Counted from the stretch's first letter, positions 1-5,678 are shown. The stretch: DNA of 6,058 nt from Clostridia bacterium (GCA_024404655.1 JAKSPR010000185.1:1-6058); one strand, 5' to 3'. The notes: a model not told the origin generated them from the letters alone. Translations and numbers: made by a program.

Positions 1-1
1 G

Positions 2-967
2 CCCCTGTTCGTCCCCGCAGTCCCCTACAGCGTCGACGCACTTCTGGCCGTCGTCATGCTGATCTGCCCCGCCGTGTTCAAACTGGACTACGGCCCCATG
101 GCGATCCACGAAAAGAACGCGCTGGAAAAAGGTGATCTGTTCACCTCCGGCACAAGAACCTATCAGAATATCGAAACCGAGGATAAGCCCAACGGCCGTG
201 TCATCGACCTGATCTTCCCGATCGCGTCCCTGATCATCCTCTGTGTCTTCGGTCTGATCTACTCCGGCGGCATTCTCGACGGTGAGAGCTTCGTTTCCGC
301 ATTCTCCAATGCAGATGCTTCCGTCGGTCTGGTGCTCGGTTCCGTTGTGGCACTGATTCTTACCATCATCTTCTATCTCTGCCGTCGGGTTCTGACCTTC
401 AAGCAGTGCATGGAAGCGATTCCCGAAGGTTTCAAGAGCATGGTCCCCGCAATCATGATCCTCAGCTTCGCATGGACCCTGAAGGGCATGACCGACAGCC
501 TCGGTGCAAAGCAGTTTGTCGCAGGTCTGGTTGAAGGTTCTGCCGGCAGCATGATGGCATTCCTGCCCGCGATCATCTTCCTGATTGCATGCTTCCTCGC
601 CTTTGCAACCGGTACCTCCTGGGGTACCTTCGGTATCCTGATCCCGATCGTTGTTGCCGTCTTTGAAGGCAACATGTCCAACGAGCTGATGATCATTGCG
701 ATCTCCGCCTGCATGGCAGGTGCGGTCTGCGGTGACCACTGCTCCCCGATCTCCGATACCACGATCATGGTCTCTGCCGGTGCGCAGTGTGACCACCTGA
801 ACCACGTTTCCACACAGCTGCCCTATGCGCTGACGGTAGCAGCGGTTTCCTTCGTTGCCTACATCATCGCCGGCTTTGTACAGAACGCATTTGTTATGCT
901 GCCGCTGGGCATCATTCTGATGGTTGGTACGCTGTTTGTCATCAAGGCAGTCAAGAAAAAGGCATAA
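2..967 (+). CDS. nhaC: NhaC-family Na+/H+ antiporter, C-terminal 321 residues (5'-truncated by window edge)
   Basis: The frame is already open at base 2 and runs to TAA at 965-967, so the start lies outside the window; the ATG at 56 is internal. The visible 321 residues are mostly hydrophobic membrane segments, with one long polar, presumably cytosolic loop at about residues 29-68. Two stretches identify the NhaC family (ion transporter superfamily): GTSWGTFGI at about 204-212, and GDHCSPISDTT at about 244-254 followed by the QLPYALT segment. Family members usually have about 450-530 residues, so roughly a third is missing. The family exchanges cytoplasmic Na+ for external protons, and some relatives couple to organic acids such as malate/lactate. 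The exact substrate cannot be read from the sequence. The protein ends in a basic KKKA tail. The gene converges on the spoIIA operon, with a shared terminator 15 bp after its stop. The family call is firm; strict NhaC orthology is less certain. Confidence 0.93.
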   Translation, partial: PLFVPAVPYSVDALLAVVMLICPAVFKLDYGPMAIHEKNALEKGDLFTSGTRTYQNIETEDKPNGRVIDLIFPIASLIILCVFGLIYSGGILDGESFVSAFSNADASVGLVLGSVVALILTIIFYLCRRVLTFKQCMEAIPEGFKSMVPAIMILSFAWTLKGMTDSLGAKQFVAGLVEGSAGSMMAFLPAIIFLIACFLAFATGTSWGTFGILIPIVVAVFEGNMSNELMIIAISACMAGAVCGDHCSPISDTTIMVSAGAQCDHLNHVSTQLPYALTVAAVSFVAYIIAGFVQNAFVMLPLGIILMVGTLFVIKAVKKKA

Positions 968-982
968 TTCTTTCTGAATCAT

Positions 983-1016
983 AAAAAGGATGCTCCGGGT
1001 TGGGGCATCCTTTTTT
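983..1016. terminator. Bidirectional rho-independent terminator between nhaC and the spoIIA operon
   Basis: The arms GGATGCTCC (988-996) and GGGGCATCC (1002-1010) pair, with one G-T pair, around the loop GGGTT. They are flanked by five A on the left and six T on the right, so the hairpin has a U-tract in both directions. It lies just after the nhaC stop and is the first terminator met after sigF (stop at 1139) on the other strand, so it can serve both convergent units. Confidence 0.9.
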
Positions 1017-1138
1017 GCTCTTTATGATGAATGGTAGGCAATGAGAAATGTCGCCTGAAATGGTTCTCCCCGGCACGCAGTGCCTGTTCTTCCCCTTGCT
1101 GTCGACAAGGCATGATCTGGTTAATAATCCCCCCTCTT
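1017..1138. other. Spacer downstream of sigF, no gene recognised
   Basis: These 122 bp lie between the sigF stop and the shared terminator. Both strands have short overlapping open frames without a ribosome binding site or family resemblance. A small inverted repeat, CCTTG/CAAGG around CTGTCGA (1094-1110), is too short and lacks a U-tract, so it is not a convincing terminator. It would form the 3' untranslated region of the spoIIA transcript. Confidence 0.5.
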
Positions 1139-1987
1139 TCATGCCCCATCCGTCAGGATCCGACGGAGTTCCGTGAAAATCTTCTTTTCCGTCCGGGAAA
1201 TCTTGACCTGTGAGAGACCCAGAATCCGGGCAGTCTGCTGTTGGGAGAGCTGACGGCCGTAGCGGAGTTTGAGGATCCGCTGCTCCTGCGCGGGGAGTGC
1301 GGAAACCGCCTGTTTCAGCGACAGCCGGTCGGTCAGACGGTCGATCTCGTTTTCGTCTTCACAAAGCACATGTTCCAATGTGAAAGAATCTTCCGCACCG
1401 CTGTCGCCGTTCATGGGCTCCGAAAGGGAATGAACCGGAGAGGCAGCGTCGAGCAGAAAGACCAGCTCTTCCTGCGGCTCCCCGGAGGCGGCTGCAAGCT
1501 CACTCACGGTCGGCTCTCTGCCTTCCCGGGAGAGGAATGCTTCCCGCGCTTGCAGGACCAGATACCCCCGCCTGCGGATGTCCCGGGAGACTTTCACCAT
1601 GCCGTCATCCCGCAGAAACCGCCGGATCTCTCCGACGATCAACGGCACAGCATAGGTCGAGAAGGCCGTCGCATAGGCAAAATCAAAGCTCCGTACCGCT
1701 TTCAGCATACCGATGGTGCCGATCTGGATCAGGTCTTCAAATTCGATCCCGGCTCCGGCGATGCGGTCCCGGTAACGATAGGCCACCGCCCGGACCAGGC
1801 CGGCATTCCGTCTTGCCAGTGCGTCCAGCGCGTCTTTGCGGGTGACCTCATCCGCGGCATCGTGATAACGGTGCAGAAGAATGAGATTTTCTTCGTGCTG
1901 ATGTTCTGCGGAGGATGGAGGATTCGCAGCACATACGGCTTCCTGTACGCTGCTCCGGGACTCATTCATGTCCGGCGTGGTGCTCAC
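1139..1987 (-). CDS. sigF: RNA polymerase sporulation sigma factor SigF (SpoIIAC)
   Basis: Sigma-F is the first forespore-specific sigma factor and directs early forespore transcription once SpoIIAB releases it. The 282 residues show sigma-70 region 2 at about 56-135, including EDLIQIGTIGMLKAV (84-98), FSTYAVPLIVGEIRRFLRDD (109-128) and the KVSR motif (132-135). Region 3 is at about 140-200. Region 4 is at about 222-278, with a helix-turn-helix ending SQVKISRTEKKI. The first 34 or so residues look unconserved and make the protein longer than the roughly 255 residues of the Bacillus subtilis protein. The start is GTG at 1987-1985, overlapping the spoIIAB stop as GTGA, which suggests translational coupling; upstream there is only a weak purine-rich Shine-Dalgarno. 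An ATG at codon 7 is the alternative. SigG is a close paralogue, but position behind spoIIAA and spoIIAB makes SigF the clear choice. Confidence 0.95.
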   Translation of the reverse strand: MSTTPDMNESRSSVQEAVCAANPPSSAEHQHEENLILLHRYHDAADEVTRKDALDALARRNAGLVRAVAYRYRDRIAGAGIEFEDLIQIGTIGMLKAVRSFDFAYATAFSTYAVPLIVGEIRRFLRDDGMVKVSRDIRRRGYLVLQAREAFLSREGREPTVSELAAASGEPQEELVFLLDAASPVHSLSEPMNGDSGAEDSFTLEHVLCEDENEIDRLTDRLSLKQAVSALPAQEQRILKLRYGRQLSQQQTARILGLSQVKISRTEKKIFTELRRILTDGA

Positions 1988-2580
1988 GCCTTTCTTTTCC
2001 GCCCGCCGGATCGTGTCCGCCTTCCATCGGATGGGGAAGGAGTGGTTTCAGAAACGTCTTTCGTTTCTTTGTCTGCAGGTGTTCCCGGTTCTGCAGCGGA
2101 GGGGGCGGAGAAGGCCTTTTTCAGTTCTACCGTCGTTCCTTTGCCGGGCATGCTCTTGACCCGTACGCTGTCCATAAAGCTCTGCATGATGGCAAAGCCC
2201 ATGCCGCTGCGCTCCCCGGTCGCATCGGTAGTGTAGAGCGGCTCCATGGCCTTTGGAATGTCTGCAATACCGCAGCCGCGGTCACGGATGATGATCTTGA
2301 TCGAGCGGTCATCATAAAGGGTTGTCAGGATGTAAACGGTCTTTTTGCCTGTTCCGCTCTCGTTGCCGTCGGAGGCCTCCGGTGCGCCGTAGCCGTGGAC
2401 AATGGCATTGGTGACCGCCTCCGATACCGCACAGCGGACATCCGCCAGCTGGTCTACGGAGATATCCAGCTGCGCCGCCATGGCGCAGATCATGGAGCGG
2501 GACAGTCCCTCATTGACGGAAATGGCGGAAAACTCAGTTTTGAGCTGGTTGATGATCTTTTTTCGCAGATGCTTCGGCAT
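1984..2580 (-). CDS. spoIIAB: Anti-sigma F factor / serine kinase SpoIIAB
   Basis: SpoIIAB binds and inhibits sigma-F and uses ATP to phosphorylate SpoIIAA. The fold is a GHKL ATPase: the N box EAVTNAIVHG (54-63, with E54 and N58), G1 box DRGCGI (100-105) and G2 box SGMGF (125-129) are all present. The N-terminal segment EFSAISVNEGLSR (16-28) matches the conserved dimer and sigma-contact region, including the arginine at the end. I chose ATG at 2580 because AAGGAG lies 10 nt upstream (2591-2596); the frame stays open to 2670, but that extension is read in the spoIIAA gene and looks like nothing in the family. The first 15 codons overlap the end of spoIIAA, and the stop overlaps the sigF start. 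The protein has 198 residues against about 146 in B. subtilis. The excess is a Pro/Ser/Thr- and charge-rich tail (about 157-198) ending in a basic GRKRKA, plus a slightly longer loop at 65-80. Confidence 0.95.
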   Translation of the reverse strand: MPKHLRKKIINQLKTEFSAISVNEGLSRSMICAMAAQLDISVDQLADVRCAVSEAVTNAIVHGYGAPEASDGNESGTGKKTVYILTTLYDDRSIKIIIRDRGCGIADIPKAMEPLYTTDATGERSGMGFAIMQSFMDSVRVKSMPGKGTTVELKKAFSAPSAAEPGTPADKETKDVSETTPSPSDGRRTRSGGRKRKA

Positions 2581-2950
2581 GGTCTTTTTTCTCCTTTTTG
2601 TCTGAATGATAAATTTTTTCGATATCCAGTTTCTTATCCATCCCGGACAGGGTGAGAATGCGCAGGACACGCTCCGGCGGGTCGATCAGCCGGAAGGACG
2701 CGCCGAGGGCAGAGCAGAGCTGATACCGGCCCATGAAAAAGCCCAGTCCCGCACTGTCCATAAAATCCACGCGGTCCAGCCGCAGAAGGACGATCTTCGG
2801 ACGGTAAAAGTAGATTTCTCTGTCTACACGCTGCCGCAGGGTCACGGCGGAATGATGGTCAATGTCCCCGGAAATCGTCAGATTCAGTACCCCCGATACG
2901 TATTCCGCAGTCACGGTCTGCGGGATGATTTCTTCCTCTTGTTGATACAA
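2534..2950 (-). CDS. spoIIAA: Anti-sigma F factor antagonist SpoIIAA (STAS domain)
   Basis: SpoIIAA is the anti-anti-sigma factor: unphosphorylated, it attacks the SpoIIAB-sigma-F complex and frees sigma-F. The STAS domain covers about residues 12-112, with SGDIDHHSA (27-35) and the phosphorylation-site loop FMDSAGLG (63-70). Ser66 aligns with the phosphorylated Ser58 of B. subtilis; the following Ser is Ala here. The start is a rare TTG at 2950-2948: the codon directly before it is an in-frame TGA, AAAGGAG (2961-2967) lies 10 nt upstream, and no in-frame ATG occurs before residue 64. A GTG at codon 13 is the only other candidate and has no ribosome binding site. At 138 residues it is about 20 longer than usual, because of a Lys/Asp/Glu-rich, probably disordered tail (about 113-138). 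The last 47 nt overlap spoIIAB. First gene of the spoIIA operon. Confidence 0.94.
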   Translation of the reverse strand: MYQQEEEIIPQTVTAEYVSGVLNLTISGDIDHHSAVTLRQRVDREIYFYRPKIVLLRLDRVDFMDSAGLGFFMGRYQLCSALGASFRLIDPPERVLRILTLSGMDKKLDIEKIYHSDKKEKKDHAEASAKKDHQPAQN

Positions 2951-2991
2951 TCAGCATCAGCTCCTTTGATTTTAATTTGATCGCTGTAGAA

Positions 2992-3000
2992 AGTATAGCA
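2992..3000 (-). promoter_or_regulatory. Candidate extended -10 promoter for the spoIIA operon
   Basis: On the - strand TGCTATACT matches an extended -10 element (TGn plus a 5/6 match to TATAAT), about 40 nt before the TTG start of spoIIAA. No good -35 sits 17 bp upstream of it. A CTGACA hexamer (3019-3024) is instead spaced 16 bp from an alternative -10, TATGCT (2997-3002). I see no GAAT-type -10 element such as the sigma-H promoter of the B. subtilis spoIIA operon has. Assignment is tentative. Confidence 0.4.
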
Positions 3001-3075
3001 TAATTGCTGCGCGGATTTTGTCAGAAAAAACGCAGGGCTTCAAAAAAGAACACAAACGGGAAAATCGTGGATATC

Positions 3076-3101
3076 ACCAAAATTATTTGTGAATAATTGG
3101 T
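3076..3101. repeat. A/T-rich inverted repeat in the spoIIA-coaX divergent spacer
   Basis: AATTATT (3081-3087) and AATAATT (3092-3098) form a perfect 7-bp inverted repeat around TGTG. Alternatively ACCAA/TTGGT extends the dyad to 3076-3101 with a 2-nt bulge. It lies 30 bp upstream of the coaX -35 and about 50 bp upstream of the spoIIA promoter region, in neither coding sequence. It could be an operator, but A/T-rich dyads also occur by chance, and no regulator gene is adjacent. Confidence 0.35.
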
Positions 3102-3131
3102 TAAATTGCGACGGCATCTTTTCGGGATGTC

Positions 3132-3160
3132 TTGACAAATGACAGAACATGATATATAAT
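3132..3160 (+). promoter_or_regulatory. Consensus sigma-A promoter of coaX
   Basis: TTGACA (3132-3137), a 17-bp spacer and TATAAT (3155-3160) match the housekeeping consensus at all 12 hexamer positions. Transcription should start near 3167, giving a leader of roughly 38 nt with the ribosome binding site GGAGG (3191-3195) 9 nt before the coaX ATG. The leader is too short for a riboswitch. The match suggests strong, constitutive expression. Confidence 0.88.
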
Positions 3161-3204
3161 ATACATAAGGTATTTCTGAACGAAAAACAGGGAGGAATAC
3201 GTTC

Positions 3205-3987
3205 ATGCTGCTTTGTGTGGATATCGGCAATTCCAGTATTGATTTCGGCGTTTTTTCCGAAAACGGTGCCCTTGCGATGAAAAGCAAAATGTCGGCAGAA
3301 CGTGTGAGAAGCACCGATGAATATGCCGTGATGCTGAATGGTATCCTTTCGCTGAACCATATCGGGATCGAGTGCATAACCGACTGCATTATTTCCTCCG
3401 TCGTTCCTCCGCTGACCGCTGCCGTGATGACCGCCATCCGGACCCTGACCCATGTCACGCCGATTCAGGTGGGACCCGGCATCAAAACCGGGCTCAATAT
3501 CAAGATCGACAGCCAGACACAGCTGGGAACCGACCTCGTCGCCAACGCCGTGGCCGCACAGAATTACCGCTCCGCAGATACCGCCGCAGCAATCATCGTG
3601 GATATCGGAACCGCAACGACCTTTACCGTGCTGGGCAGCACCGGCATTCTGGAAGGCGTGATCATCTGTCCCGGTCTCCGCGTGTCTCTGGATGCGCTGT
3701 CTGCCTACGCATCGGCTTTGCCTGATGTATCACTTGTTCCGCCCAAACGCCTCATTGCAAGCAATTCCTGCGATGCCATGAATGCAGGTGCTCTTTTCGG
3801 CCACGCATTCATGATCGACGGTTTCCTTGATAAGATTGCAGAGGAAACGGGCGCGGAAAGCTGCACTGTCTTTGCGACAGGCGGCCTTGCCGACCTTGTT
3901 CTGCCGTACTGCAGGCATACGATGGAGCACAAACCCGATCTTACGCTGGAGGGTCGGCGTCTGATCTGGGCCAAAAACAGAAAATGA
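3205..3987 (+). CDS. coaX: Type III pantothenate kinase (CoaX)
   Basis: CoaX phosphorylates pantothenate with ATP to 4'-phosphopantothenate, the first step of coenzyme A synthesis, in the cytoplasm. The 260 residues show the acetate/sugar kinase-Hsc70-actin fold signatures of the family: phosphate-binding DIGNS (6-10), GPGIKTGLNI (90-99), GTDLVANAVAA (108-118) carrying the expected catalytic Asp110, the second phosphate motif VDIGTATTF (132-140), PGLRVSLDAL (156-165) and FATGGLADL (223-231). Length is normal for the family. The family motif is often written GADR; here the Arg is Leu, a variant I believe is common in Clostridia. ATG at 3205 has GGAGG 9 nt upstream and a consensus promoter. The next gene, 88 bp downstream, is an ECF S component, so uptake and activation of the vitamin are probably linked. 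It is divergent from spoIIA. Confidence 0.96.
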   Translation: MLLCVDIGNSSIDFGVFSENGALAMKSKMSAERVRSTDEYAVMLNGILSLNHIGIECITDCIISSVVPPLTAAVMTAIRTLTHVTPIQVGPGIKTGLNIKIDSQTQLGTDLVANAVAAQNYRSADTAAAIIVDIGTATTFTVLGSTGILEGVIICPGLRVSLDALSAYASALPDVSLVPPKRLIASNSCDAMNAGALFGHAFMIDGFLDKIAEETGAESCTVFATGGLADLVLPYCRHTMEHKPDLTLEGRRLIWAKNRK

Positions 3988-4016
3988 CAGGAGTACCGCA
4001 AGGACCCCTGACATTT
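3982..4016 (+). promoter_or_regulatory. Imperfect stem-loop spanning the coaX stop codon
   Basis: AAATG/CATTT, CAGG/CCTG, GT/AC and CC/GG pair in order around a GCAA tetraloop (3998-4001). That gives 13 pairs with two single mismatches (3987/4011 and 3992/4006) and one bulged A (3995). The stop codon of coaX (3985-3987) is inside the stem. What follows is A/T-rich (AATAAATTTTATT) but not a U-run, so this is at most a weak terminator; it may instead stabilise or limit the upstream transcript. Confidence 0.5.
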
Positions 4017-4031
4017 AATAAATTTTATTGC

Positions 4032-4056
4032 GTTGCACCCGGATGACCGGGGCGAC
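4032..4056 (+). promoter_or_regulatory. Stem-loop just upstream of the ECF S-component ribosome binding site
   Basis: GTTGC (4032-4036) pairs with GCGAC (4052-4056, one G-T pair) and CCCGG (4038-4042) with CCGGG (4047-4051) around an ATGA loop, with one bulged A (4037). The 10-bp hairpin ends 5 nt before the AAAGGA Shine-Dalgarno (4062-4067). It matches no riboswitch class I can recognise. It could affect translation of the transporter gene or protect the downstream message. Confidence 0.45.
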
Positions 4057-4075
4057 AGCAGAAAGGAAAAACCCA

Positions 4076-4693
4076 ATGAAAACCCAATCCTCTGAAATGA
4101 CACGTAAGATGGTACAGATGGCCATACTGATCGCGATCATGCTCGTCTTCGCATTCACCCCCCTCGGATATCTTCCGATCGGCCCCCTCTCCATCACGCT
4201 GATGTGCGTACCGGTTGCAATCGGTGCCATCGTCACAGGGCCGACCGGCGGTGCGGTCCTCGGGCTCGTCTTCGGCCTCACCAGCTTCGTTCAGTGCTTC
4301 GGCAAAGACCCCTTCGGCACGTTCTTATTCGGTCAGAATCCGTTCGGTACCTTTGTAATGTGCATTGTTGCCCGCGTGCTCTGCGGCTGGCTTTCCGGTC
4401 TGATCTTCAAGGGTATGCAGAAGATTGATAAGACCAAGATCGTTTCCTACTATGTCGCAAGCCTTTCCACCGCCCTGCTCAACACCCTGTTCTTCATGGG
4501 CTTCCTCGTGATCTTCTTCTGGCATAATCAGAACTTCATCGGCCAGATGAACGAATGGGGCATGAACACCGAAAAGCTCATGCCGTTCCTTGTTGCTTTC
4601 GTTGGTCTCAACGGTGTCGTTGAAGCTGCCGTCAACTTCATTCTCGGCGGTACCATCGCAAAGATCCTCAAGGTCGCAAAGCTGGCAAAGTAA
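4076..4693 (+). CDS. ECF transporter S component, probably pantothenate-specific (PanT-like)
   Basis: This is the substrate-binding integral membrane subunit of an energy-coupling factor vitamin importer. The 205 residues form about five or six hydrophobic segments after a short polar N-terminus (1-11): about 12-30, 38-55, 58-75, 92-111, 122-149 and 166-195. The segment TPLGYLPIGPLSITLMCVPV (28-47) and the glycine-rich GPTGGAVLGLVFGLTSF (55-71) resemble Firmicute ECF S components of the PF12822 type. PFGTF occurs twice (79-83, 89-93) in the following loop. I start at ATG 4076, with AAAGGA 8 nt upstream, rather than the in-frame ATG at 4028, whose extra residues are polar and lie across the 4032-4056 hairpin. 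No ATPase or EcfT subunit is encoded nearby, as expected for group II systems that share an energising module. Pantothenate specificity is inferred only from linkage to coaX. Confidence 0.88.
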   Translation: MKTQSSEMTRKMVQMAILIAIMLVFAFTPLGYLPIGPLSITLMCVPVAIGAIVTGPTGGAVLGLVFGLTSFVQCFGKDPFGTFLFGQNPFGTFVMCIVARVLCGWLSGLIFKGMQKIDKTKIVSYYVASLSTALLNTLFFMGFLVIFFWHNQNFIGQMNEWGMNTEKLMPFLVAFVGLNGVVEAAVNFILGGTIAKILKVAKLAK

Positions 4694-4709
4694 TATTTCA
4701 AATACCAAG

Positions 4710-4738
4710 CACCCGGCAGATTCTGCCGGGTGTTTTTT
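4710..4738 (+). terminator. Rho-independent terminator of the coaX-transporter unit
   Basis: CACCCGGCAG (4710-4719) pairs perfectly with CTGCCGGGTG (4723-4732) around a 3-nt loop, followed by six T (4733-4738). It begins 16 bp after the transporter stop. Confidence 0.95.
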
Positions 4739-4744
4739 GGCAAA

Positions 4745-4778
4745 AAAAGAACCGCAGGCCGAAACCTGCGGTTCTTTT
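4745..4778 (-). terminator. Rho-independent terminator of uppP
   Basis: AAAAGAACCGCAGG (4745-4758) pairs perfectly over 14 bp with CCTGCGGTTCTTTT (4765-4778) around a 6-nt loop. On the - strand it follows the uppP stop by 4 nt and runs into seven T (positions 4742-4748). The four T on the + side also make it a possible back-up for the convergent transporter gene, whose own terminator is only 6 bp away. Confidence 0.93.
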
Positions 4779-4782
4779 GTCA

Positions 4783-5646
4783 TCAACCCATGATGACGAT
4801 ATTTCTGAAAATAAAGTAGAGAAGAACGATCAGACCCAGCACGATGCGGTACCATGCAAACGCCTTGAAATCTCTTTTCTTGATGTAATCCATCAAGAAC
4901 CGGATGACGATGATCGACACAAGGAAGGAAACTGCCGTGCCGGTAATCAGAATCAGAAGCTCGGAGGAGGAAAAATCAAATCCGAATTTCAGTATTTTGA
5001 GCAGTGATTCTCCCGCCATGACGGGGATGGCAAGGAAGAACGTAAACTCCGCAGCCGCGGTGCGGGAAAGACCGATGAGCAGACCGCCGATGATCGTAGC
5101 GCCGGAACGGGAGGTACCCGGCAGCGCTGCCGCGATCAGCTGGAACAGACCGATGAGAAATGCCTGCATGAAAGTGATCATCGCGGAGGACGTCACCTTC
5201 GGGCGGTGTCCGGCAAGCTGCTTTTTCTGCATGTGGTTTTCTACGAGAATGAAGACGATACCGACTAAAATCAGCATCACCGCAACGGTGATGTAGTTAT
5301 AGAGCACGTCACCGATGATATCATCCAGCACAAAGGCGTAGATCACACCGGGCAGACAGGCCACAACGATCTTGAACCAGAGGAACCAGACGTCCCGCCT
5401 GAAAAACGGCGTTCCTTTTTTGAACGAGAAGGGGAATATTTTATTCCAGAATAAGATCACAACGGCAAGAATCGCACCGAGCTGTACCACCACAAGGAAC
5501 ATTTCCCAGAACTCCGGGGAGATGTTCATCGGCAGAAGCTCTTCCAGAAGAATCAGATGACCGGTACTGGAAACCGGCAGCCATTCCGTGATGCCTTCGA
5601 CAATGCCGTAAAGAACTGCTTTCAGAAACTCAATGAATGTTTGCAT
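4783..5646 (-). CDS. uppP: Undecaprenyl-diphosphatase UppP (BacA family)
   Basis: UppP is a polytopic membrane enzyme that dephosphorylates undecaprenyl pyrophosphate so the lipid carrier can be reused in peptidoglycan and wall-polymer synthesis; family overexpression is known to confer bacitracin resistance. The 287 residues contain both signature regions: EGITEWLPVSSTGH (17-30), with the glutamates E17 and E21, S27 and H30 at the same numbers as the E. coli catalytic residues, and PGTSRSGAT (176-184) with R180. Hydrophobic segments alternate through the protein, with a longer polar loop at about 136-152. Length is normal. ATG at 5646 has AAAGGGG (5654-5660) 7 nt upstream. The gene lies downstream of tRNA-Val on the same strand but behind that tRNA's terminator, and only 32 bp separate the terminator U-tract from the start codon, so its promoter is unclear. 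It converges on the coaX-transporter unit. Confidence 0.97.
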   Translation of the reverse strand: MQTFIEFLKAVLYGIVEGITEWLPVSSTGHLILLEELLPMNISPEFWEMFLVVVQLGAILAVVILFWNKIFPFSFKKGTPFFRRDVWFLWFKIVVACLPGVIYAFVLDDIIGDVLYNYITVAVMLILVGIVFILVENHMQKKQLAGHRPKVTSSAMITFMQAFLIGLFQLIAAALPGTSRSGATIIGGLLIGLSRTAAAEFTFFLAIPVMAGESLLKILKFGFDFSSSELLILITGTAVSFLVSIIVIRFLMDYIKKRDFKAFAWYRIVLGLIVLLYFIFRNIVIMG

Positions 5647-5678
5647 AGGAAGACCCCTTTCGCGTTTGCTGTTCTATG

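Noticed and set aside
373..813. - strand frame of 146 codons inside the antiporter gene
   Set aside because: Antisense to the conserved NhaC motifs, without a ribosome binding site or protein resemblance.
1094..1110. Small dyad CCTTG-N7-CAAGG downstream of sigF as a terminator
   Set aside because: A 5-bp stem with no U-tract on either strand; the strong shared terminator at 983-1016 is a better candidate.
1241..2236. Long + strand open frame (331 codons) opposite sigF and spoIIAB
   Set aside because: It is fully antisense to two strongly conserved sporulation genes, its product resembles no family, and it has no ribosome binding site; the length reflects GC-rich codon use on the other strand.
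1915..2655. Second + strand frame (246 codons) opposite spoIIAB and spoIIAA
   Set aside because: Antisense shadow of conserved spoIIA genes with a low-complexity product rich in Cys, Arg and Gly.
2581..2670. Upstream extension of spoIIAB by 30 codons
   Set aside because: The added residues do not resemble SpoIIAB, lie deep in spoIIAA, and the ATG at 2580 has a well-placed AAGGAG.
3021..3458. - strand frame of 145 codons across the coaX 5' end
   Set aside because: It covers a consensus + strand promoter and conserved coaX motifs; the product looks random.
4030..4070. Resemblance of the hairpin before the S-component gene to the 3' half of preQ1-II riboswitches
   Set aside because: Only a CGGAT-type loop and nearby Shine-Dalgarno are shared; the pseudoknot partner and conserved upstream stem are not evident, and the gene is linked to pantothenate rather than queuosine metabolism.
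4028..4075. Earlier in-frame ATG for the ECF S component
   Set aside because: It has no Shine-Dalgarno, would translate through a stable hairpin and adds a polar 16-residue segment; ATG 4076 has AAAGGA at 8 nt.
4325..4855. - strand frame of 176 codons opposite the transporter gene
   Set aside because: It crosses two strong terminators and is antisense to the S component; its acidic, His/Glu-rich composition is an artefact of the opposite strand.
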